Source of the DNA: an uncultured euryarchaeote
Lineage (GTDB): Archaea > Thermoplasmatota > Poseidoniia > Poseidoniales > Thalassarchaeaceae
NCBI GenBank assembly: GCA_937901365.1
Contig: CALCEF010000075.1
Location: 1 to 13,625, forward strand
DNA: 13,625 nucleotides
Direction: 5' to 3'
The notes under the pieces are model-generated. The model did no database searches and was not told the origin of the DNA. It worked only from the letters and a program-made list of their open reading frames with translations. The translations under genes and the position numbers were made by a program. Each line of letters starts with the position of its first letter. Position 1 is the first letter of the stretch. This document shows positions 1 to 7,193 of the stretch, in pieces.

Positions 1-320
1 CTACTGAGGAATGTAGTCGTGTTCGTCTCGGCTTCTCCGTGAAGTAATCCATCCTCCCGAATCTCAATTTTTAGTGGCTCGTCAGCATGTACCAAGTGTA
101 TGAAGTGCACCACACCAACCTCGTCACCCAGTGTGATGTTGTCAACATCCTGTGGATTACTCAATTCTCCCTCATAGATGAGTGTTGGAGTGGCTTCACC
201 CTCCCAATCCAGTGATGGGTCGGCATCAATCGTTCCGACACTGTCGAGATGTTCAGCAGGAATTGGCGATACAGAGAGCAAAATGAGCAACAACGCGAGG
301 CCCACCGCTCGTGTGCGCAT
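1..320 (-). CDS. Exported protein of unknown function, N-terminal fragment (runs off left edge)
   Basis: An open frame begins at the ATG at 320-318 and stays open for 106 codons to the window edge; the TAG formed by bases 3-1 is out of frame and is not its end. The first 22 or so residues form a typical signal peptide: a short basic start (MRTR), a Leu/Ile/Val-rich core and a likely cleavage after SPIPA. The mature part is acidic. The stretch YEGELSNPQDVDNITLGD resembles the opening strands of pre-peptidase C-terminal (PPC) domains, as also seen in the surface protein at 2203-5157, but too little is visible to be sure. The gene diverges from arcS. A TTCTAA box (346-351) lies 26-31 bases upstream of the ATG, consistent with a leaderless transcript. 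Export is well supported; function is not known. Confidence 0.75.
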   Translation of the reverse strand, partial: MRTRAVGLALLLILLSVSPIPAEHLDSVGTIDADPSLDWEGEATPTLIYEGELSNPQDVDNITLGDEVGVVHFIHLVHADEPLKIEIREDGLLHGEAETNTTTFLS

Positions 321-324
321 GTGC

Positions 325-339
325 CGGGCCTCCGGCCCG
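325..339. repeat. Inverted repeat with three-base loop in the divergent intergenic region
   Basis: CGGGCC (325-330), loop TCC (331-333) and GGCCCG (334-339) form a perfect six-pair G/C stem. It lies between the TTCTAA box and the ATG of the minus-strand gene, 5-19 bases upstream of that ATG. This position could suit an operator or a 5' mRNA hairpin. Chance occurrence cannot be excluded. Confidence 0.45.
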
Positions 340-344
340 CCACC

Positions 345-351
345 TTTAGAA
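345..351. promoter_or_regulatory. Putative shared TATA/box A element between divergent genes
   Basis: TTTAGAA on the plus strand reads TTCTAAA on the minus strand. It is centred about 28 bases upstream of the minus-strand ATG at 320, the spacing expected for a leaderless archaeal transcript. On the plus strand a start point about 25 bases downstream would fall near 373, between the GTG at 365 and the ATG at 386. That favours the ATG at 386 for arcS. The match to a canonical archaeal TATA box is moderate. Confidence 0.4.
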
Positions 352-385
352 TCATTCAAGTCAAGTGCATAGACAGCCCCGATTC

Positions 386-2146
386 ATGGAACACAAGCCC
401 TTGGCTCGAACCGTGATGGCGCGATGGCGCCATGCACGTATTTTCGGCCTCGGCAACCGCTCTTCTCCGGGTTCCTTTACACCTGGATTGTGCTTGACTC
501 CTAAAGATCCCGAAATGGAAGTTGAATTGGCCCCATTTTTCGTCGAACACAATTCCGAAAACTTACCTGCATCATTATCGATGACGGCCCGAGGAAACTG
601 GTCTTTCCCCTTCGGAGAAAGCGATGTACCAAAGTACACTGCTGACGAAGGACACACATTGCCTCCCAGTCTACAGGATGCGGATTCTGGACAGGGTCAA
701 AGCACAGGTCCGCTGCTACCAGTTTCTTGGCAACGATTGGTTCATGATGCCACACTACTGGATGTAGATTTAGCACCTGAAATCATCGTTCTGCAGGATG
801 CTTTGCAATTGGCGGGGCACCCCGGTCGCTTGGTACAGACCATCCGCCTCGTTCGCGAGCGCTTCCCCGCGGCTCTACTTTGGGCCCCTGGGCTTGGTGG
901 GCCAGACAATTGCGCACTTCTCGCATGGTTCGGTTTGGATTTGTTTGACCTTCGTCGTTCACAACAAGCTGCAGCCCATGGTGTGCTTTTGACTCGCGAT
1001 GGCCCACGACAGATTGACTCAACCAGTGGAGAATCCGCTGAAATGACTGCTCAAATTTCGGAGTGGAAAGCCTCATTGTCAGCGACACGTTCAGCCATTC
1101 AATCGGGTACTTTACGTGAACTCGTAGAGAAACAATCACTCAACAGTCCGCGCCTAGTCGAACACCTTCGAAGGCACGACGCTCTATTGTGCGATTCCGC
1201 ACCTTTGAGCATGCACGTAGAGAAAACCCAGCGCTTCCGTTGTCACAGTTCTGTTAGTCGAGAAGATCCAATCGTACAGGATTGGATTCACCGAATTGAG
1301 CACGACTACATGCCACCTGAAATTCAGCGTGAAACTCTGGTGCTGTTACCCTGTTCGGATCGCAAGCCGTATTCATCCAGTCAAAGTCATCGTTTCTTCC
1401 GTTCAGCCATTCGCAATCGCCGAGTCCACCAAGTAATGGTCACCAGCCCCCTTGGACTCGTCCCTAGGGAACTGGAAGAGCAGTGGCCAGCGGCACACTA
1501 TGATGTGCCTGTGACTGGAGATTGGGATGATGACGAATTGGCCACCATTCGAAGATTGGTCAATGCATTGGTTGAGCGGGTTGGATACAAGACGATCATC
1601 AATCACTCTGGAATCGATTTCGATTTGGATACAATCGACACTCGACCTGAGGGTGTTGGTGCCTCCTCAAAAGCCGCGTGTGATGTGCTTCGGGAGGCGG
1701 TTGAATCGGTTGGCGGTGAACACATGCGGGAAAAGCAGTTCCTGATGCATTCATTCGCATCACTGAGTCGCTGGCAATACGGGACGGATGCGTGGATGGA
1801 TGGACTCCGCGTAGGTGGAAAACCACCGCGATGGATGCTGATGAAGGACAAGCAGCAGATGGCACAGTGGCATCCCGAAACAGGTCGCTTCTCATTCACC
1901 AAATCAATCCTACCAATATTGCGAGAAACTGGAACATTGAGAGAGGTAGAAATCGGGGGCGATGCCCCTTGGAAAGGGGACATTTTCCCAGCCATGGTGG
2001 TAAAGGCTCCATCCGACCTCAAAATCGGTGAAGAGATACTCGTCATTCGAGATGGCAAACTCCTCGGCTCGGCTCGCTGTAAGGCTGCGGGATGGGAGTG
2101 GAGCGGAAGTGCGGGACGGCTTGCAAAGTCCCAACACCGGCTTTAG
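386..2146 (+). CDS. arcS: Archaeosine synthase ArcS (TgtA2)
   Basis: ArcS modifies preQ0 at position 15 of archaeal tRNAs on the route to archaeosine; in studied species it attaches lysine to preQ0-tRNA, which the radical SAM protein RaSEA then converts. The 586-residue product has the expected layout: a TGT-like but divergent N-terminal half, a central domain with the ArcS hallmark PCSDRKPYSSSQSH (322-335, Cys323) followed by TSPLGLVPRELEEQWPAAHY, and a C-terminal PUA RNA-binding domain (about 531-586, from GDIFPAMVV to the end). No DSGGFQ-type motif of the true guanine transglycosylase is visible, so this is ArcS and not TgtA. I chose the ATG at 386 over the in-frame GTG at 365, because the only TATA-like box would start transcription near 373. 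No partner gene (RaSEA, tgtA) is in the window. It heads the plus-strand run. Confidence 0.88.
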   Translation: MEHKPLARTVMARWRHARIFGLGNRSSPGSFTPGLCLTPKDPEMEVELAPFFVEHNSENLPASLSMTARGNWSFPFGESDVPKYTADEGHTLPPSLQDADSGQGQSTGPLLPVSWQRLVHDATLLDVDLAPEIIVLQDALQLAGHPGRLVQTIRLVRERFPAALLWAPGLGGPDNCALLAWFGLDLFDLRRSQQAAAHGVLLTRDGPRQIDSTSGESAEMTAQISEWKASLSATRSAIQSGTLRELVEKQSLNSPRLVEHLRRHDALLCDSAPLSMHVEKTQRFRCHSSVSREDPIVQDWIHRIEHDYMPPEIQRETLVLLPCSDRKPYSSSQSHRFFRSAIRNRRVHQVMVTSPLGLVPRELEEQWPAAHYDVPVTGDWDDDELATIRRLVNALVERVGYKTIINHSGIDFDLDTIDTRPEGVGASSKAACDVLREAVESVGGEHMREKQFLMHSFASLSRWQYGTDAWMDGLRVGGKPPRWMLMKDKQQMAQWHPETGRFSFTKSILPILRETGTLREVEIGGDAPWKGDIFPAMVVKAPSDLKIGEEILVIRDGKLLGSARCKAAGWEWSGSAGRLAKSQHRL

Positions 2147-2172
2147 AGCCCACGATGCAAACTTGGGGGGTG

Positions 2173-2180
2173 TTAAATAC
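2173..2180 (+). promoter_or_regulatory. Putative TATA box for the large surface-protein gene
   Basis: TTAAATAC lies just after arcS, with TTAAAT 25-30 bases upstream of the ATG at 2203. This fits an archaeal TATA element driving a leaderless transcript starting at or next to the ATG. It supports 2203 over the upstream in-frame ATGs at 2092 and 2155. Confidence 0.5.
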
Positions 2181-2196
2181 CGCCCAGAGGGCGGTA
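2178..2196. repeat. Perfect 8-bp inverted repeat with AGA loop
   Basis: TACCGCCC (2178-2185), AGA (2186-2188) and GGGCGGTA (2189-2196) form an eight-pair stem. It overlaps the end of the putative TATA box and ends six bases before the ATG at 2203. Repressors often bind in this position in archaea. Alternatively it is a terminator-like hairpin for arcS, although no T-run follows. Confidence 0.5.
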
Positions 2197-2202
2197 GTGA
2201 CT

Positions 2203-5157
2203 ATGGCCACTGCCAATCGAACGAACCACCTTAGCACCGCCCTTGTGTTGTTGATGTTCCTCTCGGTCCTCGCACCGATGATGGCACCACACATGGGAAT
2301 TGAAGTCGCATCGGAGGAGAATAACCATCCAAATGCTCTCAAACAGGCTGATAGAACCATGGATACCGGGGCCCGTGCCCCCTGTCCAGCCGTACAGAGT
2401 GACGGCGGAACTGCAGGCGATGCTGGCAACACCACTGCTACGGCCAAATCACAGGGTTCTGATCCCACTGTTACGAACTTGGACGGATGTGTTGACACGT
2501 CAGATACTGAGGATTGGTATGGTATTCAACTCTCAGCAAACAAGGACGTCGTCATTCAGTTGCGAGATTTCGGTGACGGAACGAACACAGATTTCGATTT
2601 GGTTGTCTCTGACAGTACCGGTGGCAACCCACAAACCGGAACAGGATACGTGGATTATTCGCTAACTTATTCGGCCACTGAACGTGTTGAATTCACGACA
2701 AACACCACCACTGCAGGAATGCATTATGTGCAGGTTTGGCAGTACAATGGCGACGGCAATTACAAGCTCGATATTTGGACCAACAACTCAGTTCCAAAGC
2801 CAGATCTCGCAGTCAATTCAATCAGCGGACCAACCAATGCAACGGCAGGAGATACAGTAGACGTGACCTACACCATCGAGAATTATGGTCCAGGTGACAC
2901 GAATTCAAGCAACCCTTACGATGTCGTGTTCATCCTATCCTTGGACGACACCTATGACTGGAGTGATTACGTTATTGAAAGTCAAATCGCAGGGCCTTAC
3001 CTAACCGCAGGAAGCAATTCTGTCGAGACAAGTCAAGTGACGATTCCTGCCGATATCGACAGCGATGATTACCATTGGATTGTCTGGCCCGATGGCTGGG
3101 GCAACGTAACAGAAGCTGATGATCTCAACAACAACAATGCCAGCACGGGTGTGACCACAATATCTGGTATGCCTTGCCCCAACCTAGACGATGCGTCGAC
3201 AGGAGCAGATGTAGGTGGTGTTGAGGCCGAAGCCCACGATTTGGGTGCAGGATTCACCGGTGTAATCACAGGATGTGTGTCCGGTGGTGACAAGGCGGAC
3301 ATGTACATGCTCTCAATGGGTCGAGGACAGAACATCACGGCCGTTCTCACAGCAGATAACTGGGATGCAGATCTCGATTTGAGAATCTGGAACACGACCT
3401 CCGGCTCGACTTCAACAACCGCTGTGGACAACAGCGCTGGATTTGACAGCAATGAGTCCGTATCAACCGCAGGAAGCGATGCAGATGGCGCTGCTGACAC
3501 CTATTACATCAACGTCTCACAGTACTCTGGTTTGGCCAATTACACACTTGAGATTTGGACCAATGGGACCATCTTCATCCCACCATACGACTGTGGAATC
3601 CAATCGGATTGGGGTCAATCGAATTACGATGCAGGTTCCGACCGAAACACCGCATATGATGTGGGCGACAATCCAGAATCGCTTGGCCGTGGATGTCTCG
3701 ATCCCGCAGACATGACAGACGCCTACCGATTCTCCCTTTCAGGAATGCAGGGTAGCACCATCGAATTGGAAACAGACAATGCGACAAATATGCACATTGA
3801 ACTGTATTCGAGTGAGAATGGAGTGGATGAATTCATTTCAGGACACTCCACAGTCAACGGTGTTGCACAAGTAGATACAACGAGCATTGATTTCGATGAA
3901 CTGGATGGTAACTTCTTCGTTCTCATCACCGCCAATGAGACAGGTGATGATTGGGAATCTGGTTGGTATAACCTGTCATTCACGCCCACTGATGCACCAC
4001 TTCCTGATCTAACTGCAATGGACATCAACTGCCCGATGACAACAGAGACGACGGGATATACCGCGAACTTTGTCGCTCAAGTTGGTAGCATCGGCGGTCC
4101 AATGGATGCCACACCCTTCGCTTGGGAAATGACACTCGTCCATGAAAATGGAACGGTTGTGATGTCGCTACTCCAAGGTAGTCACTCCGACGCATTGGAT
4201 GGAAATGACGGCATCATCGACCAGGATGGAGAGCAAATCCTCCTCGACAGCGCACTCATTACCACTGGCAACTACACCTGTGTGTTGACCGTTGATGGAG
4301 GCGATGTAATCGAAGAGTCAAATGAGACAAACAACGTCATGATTTCATTGCCATTTGAAATCATCAATGAAGACGAATTGTATGCTGATGACGTGGATCG
4401 TGATGGCGTTCCAAACGACCTAGACGGTTGCCCGAACACGCCTGGTGACTCCACCATGGATCGCCTAGGCTGTCAAGACGCAGACGACGATGGTTATTCG
4501 AACGGCGGTGACGCATTCATCTACGAACCTACGCAGTGGAACGATACCGATGGCGATATGTTTGGAGACAACAACGGTCCAAATGACTACATGGGTGACG
4601 ATTGTCCAAATGAACCCGGCGTAATGTCTGGAACAAATGGTACCGGTTGTCCAATTTGGGTACCCGATGAAGACAACGATGGAATTGCAGATGCCAATGA
4701 CGTCTGTCCAGGAACTCCAGCAGGTGCTGCCGTGGATGCATTCGGTTGTTCCGATACCGATGGAGATGGTGTCAAGGACTACGAAGATGACTGTGCAGAT
4801 ACTCCCGCTGGCACCTCCGTCGACAACACGGGTTGCCCGATCGATGAAACCGATGGAACTGGAGATGGAACTGGTGAAACTGACAATGACCAGTCAGGGG
4901 ATGCGGAAAGCGCCACTGATGAAGATTCGAACACCATGTTCTACATCATGGCTGCAGCTGGCGTCGTCCTGCTTCTGGTTATCGTGCTAGGAGTCACACT
5001 CGTACTGCGCTCGAGCGGTGGCGGTGGAGATCCTACCGAACAGGCTTGGGCTACTGCGATTAGTCCTGAACAACAGGCATACGAGCAGCAACTGGTCGGC
5101 ATGGGATACACGGCTGAACAAGCACGTGCATACGCGAGCCAATACTTCCAGAAGTGA
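2203..5157 (+). CDS. Large modular surface protein: PPC-like, CARDB-like and thrombospondin type 3 repeats, C-terminal anchor
   Basis: A 984-residue exported protein with an N-terminal signal peptide (about 1-35, core STALVLLMFLSVLAP). The ectodomain appears to be a PPC-like beta domain (about 85-196, ending LDIWTNN), a CARDB-like domain (199-316, PDLAVNSISG...EADDLNNNN), two PPC-like domains (324-456, ending LEIWTNG, and 462-596), a second CARDB-like domain (600-721, ending EESNETNN), then Asp-rich thrombospondin type 3 repeats (724-886, for example DEDNDGIADANDVCPGTPAG) expected to bind calcium. An acidic Thr/Gly/Asp linker precedes one membrane helix (912-935). A cytoplasmic tail of about 48 residues ends with a UBA-like MGYTAEQARAYA motif. 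Many Asn-X-Ser/Thr sites suggest N-glycosylation. An in-frame extension reaches back into arcS (ATGs at 2092, 2155), but the signal peptide and TATA spacing support 2203. Likely role: cell-surface adhesion or scaffold. Substrate unknown. Confidence 0.85.
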   Translation: MATANRTNHLSTALVLLMFLSVLAPMMAPHMGIEVASEENNHPNALKQADRTMDTGARAPCPAVQSDGGTAGDAGNTTATAKSQGSDPTVTNLDGCVDTSDTEDWYGIQLSANKDVVIQLRDFGDGTNTDFDLVVSDSTGGNPQTGTGYVDYSLTYSATERVEFTTNTTTAGMHYVQVWQYNGDGNYKLDIWTNNSVPKPDLAVNSISGPTNATAGDTVDVTYTIENYGPGDTNSSNPYDVVFILSLDDTYDWSDYVIESQIAGPYLTAGSNSVETSQVTIPADIDSDDYHWIVWPDGWGNVTEADDLNNNNASTGVTTISGMPCPNLDDASTGADVGGVEAEAHDLGAGFTGVITGCVSGGDKADMYMLSMGRGQNITAVLTADNWDADLDLRIWNTTSGSTSTTAVDNSAGFDSNESVSTAGSDADGAADTYYINVSQYSGLANYTLEIWTNGTIFIPPYDCGIQSDWGQSNYDAGSDRNTAYDVGDNPESLGRGCLDPADMTDAYRFSLSGMQGSTIELETDNATNMHIELYSSENGVDEFISGHSTVNGVAQVDTTSIDFDELDGNFFVLITANETGDDWESGWYNLSFTPTDAPLPDLTAMDINCPMTTETTGYTANFVAQVGSIGGPMDATPFAWEMTLVHENGTVVMSLLQGSHSDALDGNDGIIDQDGEQILLDSALITTGNYTCVLTVDGGDVIEESNETNNVMISLPFEIINEDELYADDVDRDGVPNDLDGCPNTPGDSTMDRLGCQDADDDGYSNGGDAFIYEPTQWNDTDGDMFGDNNGPNDYMGDDCPNEPGVMSGTNGTGCPIWVPDEDNDGIADANDVCPGTPAGAAVDAFGCSDTDGDGVKDYEDDCADTPAGTSVDNTGCPIDETDGTGDGTGETDNDQSGDAESATDEDSNTMFYIMAAAGVVLLLVIVLGVTLVLRSSGGGGDPTEQAWATAISPEQQAYEQQLVGMGYTAEQARAYASQYFQK
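4852..4875 (+). repeat. Two-copy 12-base direct repeat in the acidic linker
   Basis: GATGGAACTGGA (4852-4863) is followed directly by GATGGAACTGGT (4864-4875), with one mismatch. It encodes the DGTG-DGTG part of the linker between the thrombospondin type 3 repeats and the membrane helix. It looks like a small in-frame duplication that lengthened a flexible stalk. Confidence 0.6.
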
Positions 5158-5177
5158 TTCAGTAGAAGTTGAGCACC

Positions 5178-5720
5178 ATGTCGGACGCGTTTCTCGATGA
5201 ACTTCGAGAAACCATCCGTACCATACCCGATTTTCCAATCGATGGAATCATGTTCAGAGATATCAGTCCGGTATTGAGTGGCGCCGGCCTTCTGACTAAA
5301 GTGACCGATCGATTTGTTGAGGACATCACAAAACTAGGTTGGGAGCCAGACGTAATCGTTGGCCCCGAAGCGAGAGGATTCATCTTTGGCCCTTTGCTTG
5401 CCGAGCGCCTTGGGATTGGCTTCGTTCCTGTGCGTAAGCCCGGGAAATTGCCTGCTGAAACACGACGCATCGAATACACGCTGGAATATGGCTCAAATGT
5501 TCTGGAAATGCACAAGGATGCGATTTCAGAAGGTCAGAAAGTTGTGATCATCGATGATTTATTGGCTACAGGCGGCACAATTTCTGCTTGCGCAGAACTT
5601 TGTCAGGAAGCCGGTGGAGATGTCTTGGGGGCGCTATTTTTGATTGAATTGGATGGACTCGATGCGCGTTCAGCAATCGCACCCATTGCTGCCCATGCTC
5701 TCCTTGAATTCCCAGCATAA
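5178..5720 (+). CDS. apt: Adenine phosphoribosyltransferase
   Basis: This cytoplasmic enzyme makes AMP from adenine and PRPP in purine salvage. The 180-residue product is full length for the family. It shows the PRPP-binding motif VVIIDDLLATGGT (122-134, with the Asp pair at 126-127), the family motif VGPEARGFIFG (61-71), VRKPGKLP (85-92), the early FRDISPVL segment (26-33) and the flexible-loop region YTLEYG (100-105). These fit APT better than orotate or xanthine phosphoribosyltransferases. The ATG at 5178 matches the usual N-terminus; an in-frame TTG at 5169 adds only three residues. The gene begins 20 bases after the surface-protein gene with no TATA-like box at 25-30 bases, so the two are probably co-transcribed. 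No clear Shine-Dalgarno sequence is seen. Confidence 0.93.
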   Translation: MSDAFLDELRETIRTIPDFPIDGIMFRDISPVLSGAGLLTKVTDRFVEDITKLGWEPDVIVGPEARGFIFGPLLAERLGIGFVPVRKPGKLPAETRRIEYTLEYGSNVLEMHKDAISEGQKVVIIDDLLATGGTISACAELCQEAGGDVLGALFLIELDGLDARSAIAPIAAHALLEFPA

Positions 5721-5735
5721 CCCCCCGAAGGGGGG
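5721..5735 (+). terminator. G/C hairpin directly after the apt stop codon
   Basis: CCCCCC (5721-5726), loop GAA (5727-5729) and GGGGGG (5730-5735) start at the base after the TAA of apt. The hairpin may end or stabilise the upstream mRNA. No T-run of the kind archaeal termination usually uses follows closely; only AATTCACATTT does. The terminator call is therefore tentative. Confidence 0.4.
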
Positions 5736-5796
5736 AATTCACATTTCGAGGCATAGCGGAGCGGTTATGAAGGGGGAGCAGGTCGGCGGGACGCTC

Positions 5797-5802
5797 GAGG
5801 TG
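5797..5802 (+). promoter_or_regulatory. Shine-Dalgarno site for rps15
   Basis: GAGGTG matches the usual complement of the archaeal 16S 3' end over six bases and sits eight bases before the ATG at 5811. It fixes that start. It contrasts with the exported-protein genes in this window, which lack such a site and instead have an A/T box at leaderless spacing. The rest of 5736-5796 shows no recognisable promoter or RNA gene. Confidence 0.6.
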
Positions 5803-5810
5803 CTCTATAC

Positions 5811-6266
5811 ATGGCTCGCATGCACAGTCCAGGTCGCGGAAAGAGTGGTTCAACCAAGCCGCTTGTCGACAAGGCACCAGAGTGGTCAAACACCGATGCT
5901 AAGGAAGTCACCGAACTGATTCTTTCGTTAGCTGCTGAAGGCCACAACCCAACGACGATTGGCACCATTTTGCGCGACCAGCATGCAGTCCCAGATGTCC
6001 GCCTCGTCCTAGGCAAGAGGCTCGGGCAGGTTTTGGCTGAAAACGAAATCACACCAAAGTACCCTGAAGACCTGATGAGTCTGATGCGCCGTGCTTTGCG
6101 CCTAATCGACCACCTAGAATCAAACCGAAAGGATCGACACAATTCCAGACAACTTGAGTTGACGGAAAGCAAGATTCGCCGTCTTTCTCGATATTACAAG
6201 GGCCGTGGTCAACTCGATGCAGAGTGGACCTACAAGCGTGACGAACTCCGCTTGATGGTCGAGTAA
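5811..6266 (+). CDS. rps15: 30S ribosomal protein S15 (uS15, archaeal/eukaryotic type)
   Basis: A structural protein of the small ribosomal subunit that binds the central domain of 16S rRNA. The 151-residue length is typical of the archaeal S15/eukaryotic S13 form and far longer than the bacterial protein of about 89 residues. The N-terminus MARMHSPGRGKSGSTKP is the archaeal signature. The helical core includes LILSLAAEGHNPTTIGTILRD and LMRRALRLIDHLESNRKDRHN, followed by RRLSRYYKGRGQLDAEW. The start is fixed by a Shine-Dalgarno match. In many euryarchaea rps15 is followed by a RecJ-like DHH protein gene; the next gene here fits that order. Confidence 0.96.
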   Translation: MARMHSPGRGKSGSTKPLVDKAPEWSNTDAKEVTELILSLAAEGHNPTTIGTILRDQHAVPDVRLVLGKRLGQVLAENEITPKYPEDLMSLMRRALRLIDHLESNRKDRHNSRQLELTESKIRRLSRYYKGRGQLDAEWTYKRDELRLMVE

Positions 6267-6326
6267 GCCCTCCTTCCATAGAGGTCATGTCTTTGAACCG
6301 CAGGTGGAACCACAACTCTGCCGCAC

Positions 6327-7193
6327 ATGACTTTACTCGATTTACCAGTCTTTTCAGAAGCTGCCCCTACATTGCGGGAGGCGGCGTTGAAATTACGTAC
6401 AGTTTCATCCTCAGTGACGATCGCTGCCCCTCTTGATGAAAATGGGATCTTTGCCTCAGCATTGCTTGAAGCAGCCCTCTTAGATTCAGGCATCCCATTC
6501 CAGCGCCGTTTGCGGGAAAATCCAGAACCTGCTAAGGGGCCTAGTATCGTCATTGGTTCTTCCACCGTATCACAGATGCGGCCAGTGGAGTCTGATCCCT
6601 TGTGTCTCTATTTGGAACCCCTTGAAGTCGATGCATTGATCGCCAGTGGCGGAGACATACGTCGTGGTGTGGTTTCACCAGTTGCACTCGCTGCAGCCCT
6701 CGGTAGTTCAATCACCAAGACTGGAGCGATTTCGCGCATGCTGTTACCTTGGATTCTCACTGGAAATTGGTTGTCAGAAGGGCTTGAACACACCTATGAC
6801 CCCGTCTATACCGTTCTACGAGATTATCTTACAGAGGAAGGTCATATTCGGGTCGTTCCAATGCCAGAGGTCCCTGATATCAACCCAGACAGTTTGCCTG
6901 GAATTGATGCGGTTGCTCTGGGAGCAGTTCGTAATCGGTGGGGCCAACTAGATCTTGAGGGGCGAGCTCAATCCTTGTCACACTTACTCAAACCTCTGCT
7001 GGATTCAGAATTACCTTCCACAGCCCGCTTTGAGGAACTCGGTTGGCATCGTATTATGGCATCTGGGTGGGAGCAGGATTTGGCCAGCCAATTGGTTGAC
7101 TTTTCCAAGGTCTGGAGAGATTCCCCCTCAGGGCGCAGGCGTCAAGCGAGCGACACAATAGACCAGTTGCTACGGACTGGGAAAATTGCTTAA
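6327..7193 (+). CDS. Degenerate DHH/RecJ-like (possibly Cdc45-like) protein
   Basis: A 288-residue cytoplasmic protein without signal peptide or membrane helices. Residues 30-60 (VTIAAPLDENGIFASALLEA then LLDSGIPFQ) look like the first strand-loop-helix of DHH phosphoesterases, where active enzymes have an Asp-x-Asp-Gly motif. Here the motif reads D37-E-N39-G, so the second metal-binding Asp is replaced. The next strand, GPSIVIGSS, lacks the usual Asp, and no DHH triplet is seen anywhere. The protein is also shorter than archaeal RecJ/GAN proteins. The position behind rps15, where euryarchaea often carry a RecJ-like gene, supports the assignment. Catalytically dead RecJ relatives such as eukaryotic Cdc45 act structurally in the replicative helicase, so a similar role is possible but inferred. 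The gene starts 60 bases after rps15 and probably shares its transcript. The family call rests on one motif plus gene order. Confidence 0.55.
   Translation: MTLLDLPVFSEAAPTLREAALKLRTVSSSVTIAAPLDENGIFASALLEAALLDSGIPFQRRLRENPEPAKGPSIVIGSSTVSQMRPVESDPLCLYLEPLEVDALIASGGDIRRGVVSPVALAAALGSSITKTGAISRMLLPWILTGNWLSEGLEHTYDPVYTVLRDYLTEEGHIRVVPMPEVPDINPDSLPGIDAVALGAVRNRWGQLDLEGRAQSLSHLLKPLLDSELPSTARFEELGWHRIMASGWEQDLASQLVDFSKVWRDSPSGRRRQASDTIDQLLRTGKIA

Noticed and set aside
1..3. Apparent TAG stop on the minus strand at the left edge
   Set aside because: Counting from the ATG at 320, this triplet is out of frame. The gene continues past the window.
1603..2058. 151-codon minus-strand open frame inside arcS
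   Set aside because: Antisense shadow; the arcS frame shows conserved ArcS motifs and a PUA domain over the same bases.
2092..2202. Upstream extension of the surface-protein gene to the ATGs at 2092 or 2155
   Set aside because: It would overlap the PUA-coding end of arcS or place an unsupported stretch before a clear signal peptide. The TATA-like box at 2173-2180 would lie inside the coding region. The ATG at 2203 fits all evidence better.
5736..5810. Possible small RNA or tRNA between apt and rps15
   Set aside because: No T-loop consensus, acceptor pairing, or C/D box motifs could be found. It reads as a 5' leader with a Shine-Dalgarno site.
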